Positions 4,910-10,482 of a stretch of DNA of 10,482 nucleotides are shown one piece after another; the first letter of the stretch is position 1; the number at the start of each line of letters is the position of its first letter. The notes under the pieces were generated by a model, which did not search any database, had not been told where the DNA came from, and was given only the letters and a program-made list of their open reading frames with translations. Both the position numbers and the translations under genes were made by a program. The stretch is taken from contig DAOWFY010000020.1 in the NCBI GenBank assembly GCA_030637775.1, positions 1 through 10,482 on the forward strand, read 5' to 3'. Origin of the DNA: a bacterium. Lineage in GTDB: Bacteria > Ratteibacteria > UBA8468.

Positions 4910-5761
4910 ATGGCAACATTAAAGGATATTATAGAAAATAAAAAAAGAGAAATTGACATTGATAAGAAACAAGAAAGTATAGAACAGCTTAAGAAAAAGA
5001 TTGGGGTATTACCGCCAACAAGGGATTTTTCAGGAAGTCTTAGTAAACCTGGAATAAATATTATTGCTGAAACTAAAATAAAGTCACCCACAAGCCCTCG
5101 AAGAATCAATGGTAAAAGTATGATAGATTTAGCAAAATACTATGAAAAAAGTAATGTAGCTGCTATATCTGTTCTTACTGATAAAGACTACTTTGGCGGG
5201 GATAAAGCTACCATGCAAAAAATTAAAGAGAAGACAACTAAACCAATTTTACAGAAAGATTTTATAATAGATGAATATCAAATATACGTGGCTAGAGCTT
5301 ATGGTGCAGATGCTATACTTCTCATAAGCTCAATACTCGCTAAGGATAAAATCAAAAAGTTTATAGAACTGAGTAGGGGATTAGAAATGGAATGTTTAGT
5401 TGAATTCAATAATGAAGAAGATTTAGAAAAAATCCCAGATATTGCAAAAATTTACGGAAGAAATTACAGGATTATAAATTATAAGACTGACTTTGGAAAG
5501 GCAAATATTCATAAGGATATCTATAAATCTCCGGATTATATTGAAAAGATTCCTGCTAATGCCATAAAAGTTGCTGAAAGTTGTATCGAGAAAAAAGAAG
5601 ACATAGATTATCTTAAGGGAAAAGGATTTAACGCCTTTCTTATTGGGACAGCTTTTACCTCATCAAAGGATATCAAAAGAACGATAGAGGAATTTGCTAG
5701 TGCTAAGGGTTTTTCTGAAGAGGTCTTGCACAACAATGCTGAAAGAGTTTTACATGTTTAG
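4910..5761 (+). CDS. trpC: Indole-3-glycerol-phosphate synthase-like protein (TrpC), divergent
   Basis: IGPS closes the indole ring of tryptophan by decarboxylating 1-(o-carboxyphenylamino)-1-deoxyribulose phosphate on a (beta/alpha)8 barrel. The signatures are present in order: IIAETKIKSP (51-60) with Glu54, Lys56 and Ser59; ISVLTDKDYFGG (86-97); PILQKDFIIDEYQIYVARAYGADAI (112-136, shown by Lys116 and Phe118); LVEFNNEEDL (163-172) with Glu165; GRNYR (183-187) with Asn185 and Arg187; AESCI (222-226) with Glu223 and Ser224; FLIGTAF (243-249). All catalytic positions are kept, but the ESG phosphate-loop glycine is Cys225 and the NNRDL box is RNYRI. The 283 residues exceed the usual 250-270. The extra C-terminal SEEVLHNNAERVL resembles the last helix of amidohydrolase-type barrels. 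No other trp genes are nearby. The gene is lysine-rich and AT-rich: 5221-5280 has only 13 G/C in 60 bases. This points to transfer. Confidence 0.85.
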   Translation: MATLKDIIENKKREIDIDKKQESIEQLKKKIGVLPPTRDFSGSLSKPGINIIAETKIKSPTSPRRINGKSMIDLAKYYEKSNVAAISVLTDKDYFGGDKATMQKIKEKTTKPILQKDFIIDEYQIYVARAYGADAILLISSILAKDKIKKFIELSRGLEMECLVEFNNEEDLEKIPDIAKIYGRNYRIINYKTDFGKANIHKDIYKSPDYIEKIPANAIKVAESCIEKKEDIDYLKGKGFNAFLIGTAFTSSKDIKRTIEEFASAKGFSEEVLHNNAERVLHV

Positions 5762-5943
5762 GCTTTCAGAGATTTCCCAATTTCCTTTGCCTCTTCCCAC
5801 TTTTTAATCTATTAATCTATCCCCTGATACTTCCTCCATTGCTTCAGCGGTAGTAACTGCGCCCTGGTCTGCGGAACCAATCTCTCTTTTTAACTTACTT
5901 GCTAAACTCAAACTATAACAATAATAACTACCGCTTTTTTCAT
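5758..5943 (-). pseudogene. Decayed small gene behind the Fic remnant
   Basis: On the complement, an ATG at 5941-5943 preceded by AAAGG starts MKKAVVIIVIV and is then closed by stops. A shifted frame continues with LASKLKREIGSADQGAV and TTAEAMEEVSGDRLID before a stop at 5804-5806. The first frame then resumes with IKKWEEAKEIGKSLKA and a stop at 5758-5760. Read together these would make a protein of about 60 residues broken by two compensating frameshifts. Its stop overlaps the trpC stop, so the two genes converge exactly. I do not recognise the family. Confidence is limited because the reconstruction joins frames by eye. Confidence 0.3.
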
Positions 5944-5967
5944 CCTTTACGCTCTTTGTTCAAAATC

Positions 5968-6240
5968 TTAAGCAAGAATATCAAGAAGTTCTTTGGCACA
6001 ATAAATTCGACTACGCTTACGGCCAGAGACTTCTTTAAGAATTCTCAATTTTACAAGTCTGTCAACCGATGCTTTGGCAGTAGGCCAGGTTATCTTCAAG
6101 TAATCGCTTAGAAATGTCAAATATATTTTGATAACGAGTAAAGTTATATAAGCTACCTTTGATAAGCCTTTACTTATCAAAGTAAATGGATTACTGCAAT
6201 CTATTACTTTACTCTTCAGGATACCTCTTAAAACCCCAAA
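5968..6240 (-). pseudogene. C-terminal winged-helix remnant of a second Fic family protein
   Basis: The complement is open from 6240 to a stop at 5968-5970 without a believable start (the only start-like codon is a TTG at 6180). The last 50 residues read FLSDYLKITWPTAKASVDRL followed by VKLRILKEVSGRKRSRIYCA and KELLDIL. This is the typical C-terminal winged helix of Fic family proteins, where the usual pattern is a PTA helix, then LGILKEVTGRKRNRIY and a final YLDIL. The Fic catalytic motif, flap and inhibitory helix are all missing upstream, so this is a relic of a gene that ran leftward. Its sequence is unlike the C terminus of the intact Fic protein at 1842-2879, so it is not a fresh duplicate. 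The residues before position 5968+150 or so do not match the family and may be rearranged DNA. Confidence 0.7.
6157..6182. repeat. Perfect 10-bp inverted repeat with 6-base loop
   Basis: CTTTGATAAG (6157-6166) and CTTATCAAAG (6173-6182) are exact reverse complements around CCTTTA. It lies inside the Fic remnant, at the point where family similarity fades. It lacks a flanking T-run on either strand, so it is not an intrinsic terminator. It could be a scar or end of a small mobile element, or an operator. Confidence 0.75.
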
Positions 6241-6328
6241 TCAATATACCATTTTAGCTATCTTTTCTAAGGAAAGGTTATTCTATATGTCTGGAAACTT
6301 TTTTGCCAAAACGCATATCTTGAAGCAA

Positions 6329-6358
6329 TTGGCCAAAAGACTGAGAAGGGAGTATAAT
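6329..6358 (+). promoter_or_regulatory. Sigma70-like promoter ahead of a 33-codon mini-gene
   Basis: TTGGCC (6329-6334), an 18-base spacer and a perfect TATAAT (6353-6358) form a good promoter candidate with a start near 6365. It is followed by a ribosome binding site and short reading frame at 6401. Confidence 0.45.
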
Positions 6359-6400
6359 TTAAAGCAAATATCATGAGGCTGCATATAGGTCGGAGAAAAA

Positions 6401-6502
6401 ATGGTTCATAAAGGATCAGAGCGGAGAAAATTTGTTCGTAAGGAAACTCTACAATTACCAAAAACATCAGTGAAGGAAGAGGAAATCAAGGGTAGGATAT
6501 GA
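6401..6502 (+). CDS. Possible 33-residue basic peptide, PilZ-like N terminus
   Basis: An ATG at 6401 is preceded at six bases by GGAG (6392-6395) and, further up, by a strong promoter. It gives a 33-residue peptide with SERRKFVRKETLQLPK. The RRxxxR arrangement resembles the c-di-GMP-binding N terminus of PilZ domains, but the rest of a PilZ domain (D/NxSxxG and the barrel) is absent. It may be the truncated start of such a gene, a true small peptide, or chance. The RBS segment and the ERRKFVRK segment are related at the DNA level: CGGAGAAAA followed by a GTTC(A/G)TAA-type stretch recurs at 6391 and 6422, an imperfect tandem repeat of about 31 bases. Confidence 0.3.
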   Translation: MVHKGSERRKFVRKETLQLPKTSVKEEEIKGRI

Positions 6503-6686
6503 TACAGGAGCTTCCTTTCTTGAGGTAGAAAAGGAGGATAGAGGCGCTCTCACTCATTATCTTCTCCTCTTTAGCCGGATAAAACTTGAGGAGCTGATGG
6601 AAATAATTCCATAGTTGCGCATTTAGTAGCCACTCCTCTTCCGCGTATATGAATTCTTTGTCAATGTTCCACCTTCCATTCAACAC
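6486..6686 (-). CDS. Doubtful minus-strand reading frame, 66 residues
   Basis: On the complement, a GTG at 6684-6686 opens a 66-residue frame ending at 6486. Its composition is protein-like, with acidic and aromatic stretches such as WNIDKEFIYAEEEWLLNAQL and NYFHQLLKFYPAKEEKIM. No Shine-Dalgarno site, domain or partner supports it. The frame continues upstream to a stop near 6725 without a better start. It may be another fragment of the decayed genes in this stretch. Confidence 0.2.
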   Translation of the reverse strand: MLNGRWNIDKEFIYAEEEWLLNAQLWNYFHQLLKFYPAKEEKIMSESASILLFYLKKGSSCIISYP

Positions 6687-6694
6687 AATTCCCT

Positions 6695-6723
6695 TTGTTT
6701 CTTTCCCCCTTTTGGTATATAAT
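6695..6723 (+). promoter_or_regulatory. Promoter of the RadC-N/R-M operon
   Basis: TTGTTT (6695-6700), a 17-base spacer and a perfect TATAAT (6718-6723) precede the radC-like gene. Transcription would begin near 6730, about 80 bases before the preferred ATG at 6812. No second promoter is evident before the R-M gene, so one transcript probably carries both. Confidence 0.5.
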
Positions 6724-6811
6724 AATTATACAGTTTTCTTCTATTTTTAATCATATGGGAGAAGTTCGTGGGAGTGGTAAATCTATTCAGAAATTAATAA
6801 GAAAGGCTAAA

Positions 6812-7132
6812 ATGAAAAAGAAAAAACTGCCAGTTTCAAATTGGCGTCATCCTGGTGGAAAGTTACGGGATTTAGGACCAGAAACTCTTTCTGACACTGA
6901 ACTCTTGGCAATTTTAATCTCTACCGGTATAAAGGGGAAATCTGCTGAAAAGATTGCCGAGGAAATTTTAGAGAAGTTCGGTGGTTTTAAGGGTATGGCA
7001 AATCAACCTCTTCGGAAATTCTTAAAGATAAAAGGTTTAGGAGATGTAAAAATTATTAGAATGGCGGCAGCTTTTGAAATTGCTCGCCGTATTGCTCGAG
7101 AAGTAATGAAGGATAGTAATGAAAAAATCTAA
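6812..7132 (+). CDS. Stand-alone RadC N-terminal (UPF0758, helix-hairpin-helix) domain protein
   Basis: The 106-residue protein matches only the N-terminal half of RadC. LRDLGPETLSDTELLAILIS (18-37) with STGIKGKSAEKIAEEIL (37-53) is the family signature. LKIKGLGDVKIIRMAAAFEIARR (71-93, with GLG) is the helix-hairpin-helix motif that contacts DNA. The C-terminal MPN/JAB+ metal-binding domain of full RadC (about 225 residues) is missing, and the stop is clean rather than a frameshift into it. The ATG at 6812 has GAAAGG five bases upstream and gives the usual distance to the LGPETLSD motif. An upstream in-frame ATG at 6755 lacks a Shine-Dalgarno site. The gene overlaps the R-M gene by 14 bases, so a DNA-binding accessory role to that enzyme is the best inference. 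True RadC function is itself unsettled. Confidence 0.85.
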   Translation: MKKKKLPVSNWRHPGGKLRDLGPETLSDTELLAILISTGIKGKSAEKIAEEILEKFGGFKGMANQPLRKFLKIKGLGDVKIIRMAAAFEIARRIAREVMKDSNEKI

Positions 7133-10100
7133 GATTTCTGAAAAATCGGCAAGAATCCCCAGTCCTTTTACCATTACACCTCAAAGGACAGAATGGACAG
7201 TCAACGCGAAGATAGCTGAGTGGATGAATCAGATTGTTAAAGAGGAAAGTTTACCATTAGGCCTTGCTGAAGTAGAAACAACAGTAAAAGGCGAGGGGAG
7301 ACGTCCTGATATTATCATTTTTGAGCGACCAAAAAGTTTGAAGGTTCTTTGCTTATTTGAACTGAAGCAACCTTATTACGATATCTCTAACGAAGAAGAA
7401 TTAAAAGAGCCTGCTCGTAAAAAAGCCACCAAAAGACACGCACCCTATTTTGTTATCTCTAATTACCAAAAACTTGTCTGGTTCAATACTGAGAAGGTAA
7501 ATAAAGCCCTTTCCGAGGAACAGCAAATTTGCCATACATATAACCTTTCACAGATAGAAAATATAGACCTTATCGAAAAGCCGGAATACAAAAGAGCAAT
7601 TATCTCAGGATTAAAGCAGTTTCTAAAAGATTTAGTAGAAGTTTATATCGGTAAAAAACCCGAGCCACACCATCCCCTTGATGAACTTTTAATTTTTCAA
7701 CTTAACAACAAAGTTAATCGACTCCAGTTTTATTATGAAGATATTGTCTATGACCAATTTCATAAAGATAAAAAGTTTCGTCGTCAACTCCATAAATGGT
7801 TCGCTGTTCAAAATTGGAGTTTTGCTCAGCAGGAAGAAGATTTTGCCAAAGTTGCCCGCCAGACTGCTTATCTTTTAGTAAACAAAATTCTTTTCTATGA
7901 TGCTCTCCGTGCTAAACGTCCTCAAGGACTTAATCCTTTAGAAATACCAGAAGGTCTTACCAAAGGTGGAATATTACAGACCCATCTTCAGGGTTATTTT
8001 AATTATGTTCTTCATAATATTGATTATGACACCATCTATAGTACTGATTTTATTGACCAGATTGCTTTTCCAGAAAGCAGAGAGATTGTGGAGGAAGTTA
8101 AAGACTTGGTAAATATTCTTAATCGTTATGATTTTTCTACCTTAGGTGTTGATGTTATTGGGCGAATCTTTGAAAGGCTTATCCCGCCTTTTGAACGCCA
8201 TAATTTAGGTCAATACTTTACTAATCCAGATATTGTTGATTTCATTCTTCAATTTTGTTTAAAAAATGAAAACGACAAGGTTTTTGACCCAGGTTGCGGT
8301 TCCGGCACATTTTTAGTCCGAGCTTACCAGAGAAAGAAGATAATGAATCAGAGAATTTCTCATGAAGAATTGCTAAAAACTCTTTGGGGTGTAGATATTG
8401 CCAAGTTCCCTGCCCATTTAGCCACCATAAATTTAGCCATTAATGATTTGAGTTCCGAGGAAAATTACCCCCGCATCGTTCATAAGGATTTCTTCTCTTT
8501 ACTACCAGTTAAAGTTGAATTTAAATTACCCAAAAAATATAGAGAGGTAGAGATTAAAGGTCTCGGCAAAAAAGGAGAAGTTATTGAACATCCTCGCTTC
8601 TTTGATTGCGTTGTAGGTAATCCCCCTTACACCAGGCAGGAAGAAATTCCCAAAATCGCTGCTAAAGAAGAGAAATATAAAGAAGACCTTATTAGAAAGA
8701 GCCTCCTTGATCTCAACAATAGACCTTTGGCAACTATTTCAAAAAGAGCCGGCATCCATGCCTATTTCTTTGTTCACGGAATAAAATTTCTTAAAAGTAA
8801 AGGCAGATTTGGTTTTATTGTCTCCAATTCCTGGCTTGATGTTGACTATGGAAAAGGACTTCAGGAATTCTTCTTAAAGAATTATAAGATTGTAGCAATT
8901 ATAGAGTCAAAGGTAGAACGGTGGTTTCCTGATGCTGACATTAATACCTGCATTGTAATCTTAGAAAAATGTGCTGGAGAGACAAATAGAAAAAAGAGAG
9001 ATGAAAATTTGGTTCGTTTTGTCTATCTCCTTAAACGACTGCGGCACTTCATTCCTCCAGTTGAGAGAATGTGGGAGAGAAAAGTAGAGAGAAAGGATAA
9101 AATTGATGAGTTAATCAAGACAATTTTAGGACACAGCCAATTCTACCAAAATGAAGAGTTGCGAATTTTTCCTAAATCTCAAAAGGAACTATGGGAAGAA
9201 GGACTTGATAAGGAAAGGAATGAATATAATATTGGCTCAAAGTGGGGAAAATACATTCGTGCACCTGAAATCTTCTTTAAAATTTTAGAGAAGGGAAAAG
9301 GTAAATTTGTTCCTTTGAAAGAGATTGCTGATGTAAAAAGAGGCTTTACGACCGGTGCTAATGAATTCTTCTATTTAACTGAAGAAGAAATAAAAAGAAG
9401 AAGGATAGAAAAAGAATTCTGGATGCATAAGGATGAAAAAGGGAATTGGGTGCCGAACTATATAATAAAGTCTTTTAAGGAATCGCCGACAATATTTGTT
9501 GATATAAGCAATTTTAAATATAAAATTCTTTTAGTAAGAAAAAGCAAAATCTCTTTGAGACGAACGAAAGTTTTGGCGTATCTAAAGCAAGGCGAAAAGT
9601 ATCGATTTGGAGGAAAAATTCCTGCTCAAACTGAAACCTGTAAATCAAGAGGCGAAAGATGGTATGATTTAGGAGAAAATGTCTCATCTCATATATTTTA
9701 TCCTCGGAGAATAGGGGATAGATTTCTGATGCCTTATTCTGAGAAAGAAATATTTAGTAGTGATAATTTATTCTCAGTTAAAGTATTGAGGAAAGATTAT
9801 ACCGTGCATATAGGAGCATTTTTAAATAGTACAACATCTGCTCTTTTTAATGAGCTCTCTGGAAGATGTTTGACTGGTGGTATTAATGTAGTGGATATGG
9901 ATGTATGGATGGCAAAAAAGATCTTAGTCCTTGACCCGAAAGTAATTTCTAAAACCCTTTTAAAAAAGTTAGTCAAGAGCTTCAGGATTCTGGGCTCAAG
10001 GACTATTGAACATACTCTAAAAGAAATTGGTGCCTCTTCCCCTGAGGAAGTATCTCTTGATAAGGTTAAACCAGACCGAAGAGAACTGGATAAAATTGTT

Positions 10101-10482
10101 ATGGGAGAAATTTTAGGACTTACTGATGAAGAGCAATTAGAAGTTTATCGAGGAGTAGTAGATTTAGTGAAATCCCGTATTGATAAGGCAAAGAGTGTTG
10201 GAGTAAAAAAGAAGATTAAGAAAGGAATTGATATAAATTTATTTGTTAAAGATGTAATGAAAGATATTGAAAAAGAAACACTCGGCAAATTCTATAAGGA
10301 GAAAATTCTACCCCAGAAACCCTTTCTCACAAAGAATTTGTCATCTCTTGTAGATAGAGAGATAAAGATTGAGAAAGGTCTCTTTGGCTGGAAACTATCT
10401 TCCAAGAAGGAGTATTTAGATTGTTCTTCTGAAGATGAGGCAAAGTATCTAAAAATTTGGGTTGACGCTGGAATGGAAAAGG
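7119..10482 (+). CDS. Type IIG-like restriction-modification enzyme (PD-(D/E)xK nuclease + Eco57I-type adenine methylase), 3' end cut
   Basis: A single frame of 1121 residues runs from an ATG at 7119 (AAGGA five bases upstream) to the window edge. The N terminus carries a nuclease motif: RRPD with Asp64, then strand FELK with Glu81 and Lys83, the PD-(D/E)xK pattern. The SAM-binding motif I, FDPGCGSGTFLV, has Asp390, and the catalytic motif IV NPPY is at 501-504, as in Eco57I-type N6-adenine methylases (PF07669). A target-recognition region follows, with VKRGFTTGANEFFYL (GFTTGANEFFY at 742-752), and later the typical ELDKIVMGEILGLTDEEQLE segment near 988. The enzyme would cut unmodified DNA and methylate adenine on its own recognition site, with cleavage, modification and specificity in one chain. 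No helicase motifs are seen, which argues against type ISP. The visible length already exceeds most type IIG enzymes. The recognition site cannot be read from sequence. Confidence 0.9.
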   Translation, partial: MKKSKISEKSARIPSPFTITPQRTEWTVNAKIAEWMNQIVKEESLPLGLAEVETTVKGEGRRPDIIIFERPKSLKVLCLFELKQPYYDISNEEELKEPARKKATKRHAPYFVISNYQKLVWFNTEKVNKALSEEQQICHTYNLSQIENIDLIEKPEYKRAIISGLKQFLKDLVEVYIGKKPEPHHPLDELLIFQLNNKVNRLQFYYEDIVYDQFHKDKKFRRQLHKWFAVQNWSFAQQEEDFAKVARQTAYLLVNKILFYDALRAKRPQGLNPLEIPEGLTKGGILQTHLQGYFNYVLHNIDYDTIYSTDFIDQIAFPESREIVEEVKDLVNILNRYDFSTLGVDVIGRIFERLIPPFERHNLGQYFTNPDIVDFILQFCLKNENDKVFDPGCGSGTFLVRAYQRKKIMNQRISHEELLKTLWGVDIAKFPAHLATINLAINDLSSEENYPRIVHKDFFSLLPVKVEFKLPKKYREVEIKGLGKKGEVIEHPRFFDCVVGNPPYTRQEEIPKIAAKEEKYKEDLIRKSLLDLNNRPLATISKRAGIHAYFFVHGIKFLKSKGRFGFIVSNSWLDVDYGKGLQEFFLKNYKIVAIIESKVERWFPDADINTCIVILEKCAGETNRKKRDENLVRFVYLLKRLRHFIPPVERMWERKVERKDKIDELIKTILGHSQFYQNEELRIFPKSQKELWEEGLDKERNEYNIGSKWGKYIRAPEIFFKILEKGKGKFVPLKEIADVKRGFTTGANEFFYLTEEEIKRRRIEKEFWMHKDEKGNWVPNYIIKSFKESPTIFVDISNFKYKILLVRKSKISLRRTKVLAYLKQGEKYRFGGKIPAQTETCKSRGERWYDLGENVSSHIFYPRRIGDRFLMPYSEKEIFSSDNLFSVKVLRKDYTVHIGAFLNSTTSALFNELSGRCLTGGINVVDMDVWMAKKILVLDPKVISKTLLKKLVKSFRILGSRTIEHTLKEIGASSPEEVSLDKVKPDRRELDKIVMGEILGLTDEEQLEVYRGVVDLVKSRIDKAKSVGVKKKIKKGIDINLFVKDVMKDIEKETLGKFYKEKILPQKPFLTKNLSSLVDREIKIEKGLFGWKLSSKKEYLDCSSEDEAKYLKIWVDAGMEK

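Noticed and set aside
4795-5109. Minus-strand 104-codon hydrophobic frame
   Set aside because: It is the antisense shadow of the charged small protein and the TrpC-like N terminus, whose frames carry real motifs.
6695-6811. N-terminal extension of the RadC-like protein from a TTG at 6695
   Set aside because: The extension would cover the predicted promoter, has no RBS, and the family starts near the ATG at 6812.

Overview
The window looks like a chromosomal segment of a moderately AT-rich bacterium. Several genes carry Shine-Dalgarno sites and there are sigma70-like promoters (TATAAT boxes). The mix of MutM, TSUP permease, Fic, SbsA-type Ig domain, minimal zincin and a large all-in-one restriction-modification (R-M) enzyme is what one meets in uncultivated candidate-phylum bacteria. 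That lineage guess is weak, because no rRNA or ribosomal protein is present.

Layout. From 1 to 724 (minus) lies the 5' 241 codons of a TauE/SafE-type permease, cut by the window edge. A short divergent promoter region separates it from mutM (819-1622, plus), a formamidopyrimidine-DNA glycosylase. After a 220-base gap comes a self-inhibited Fic AMP-transferase-like protein with a C-terminal winged helix (1842-2879). Three tandem 12-base repeats abutting a TTGACA box lead into a tight three-gene plus-strand cluster: an exported SbsA-type Ig-domain protein (2986-3405), a four-helix membrane protein (3419-3784) and a small HExxH zincin (3813-4166). A gene-free stretch (4167-4664) holds a strong, mutually exclusive hairpin set (4302-4387) and a possible promoter/operator. 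It is followed by an AT-rich two-gene unit: an unrecognised 80-residue protein and a divergent indole-3-glycerol-phosphate synthase (TrpC-like, 4910-5761).

From 5762 to 6700 the DNA looks like a gene graveyard. On the minus strand are the C-terminal remnant of a second, different Fic protein and a decayed small gene behind it. There is also a perfect 10-bp inverted repeat and a 33-codon plus-strand mini-gene with a good promoter and RBS.

The window ends with the most interesting unit: a stand-alone RadC N-terminal (helix-hairpin-helix) domain protein (6812-7132) whose end overlaps by 14 bases the start of a very large type IIG-like R-M enzyme (7119 to the window end, at least 1121 residues). 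The latter has a PD-(D/E)xK nuclease motif, an Eco57I-type adenine methylase core (DPGCGSGTF, NPPY) and a target-recognition region. Translational coupling suggests the RadC-like DNA-binding protein works with, or modulates, the R-M enzyme. Fic genes, R-M, decayed genes and base-composition shifts together suggest an accessory region with repeated gene gain and loss.
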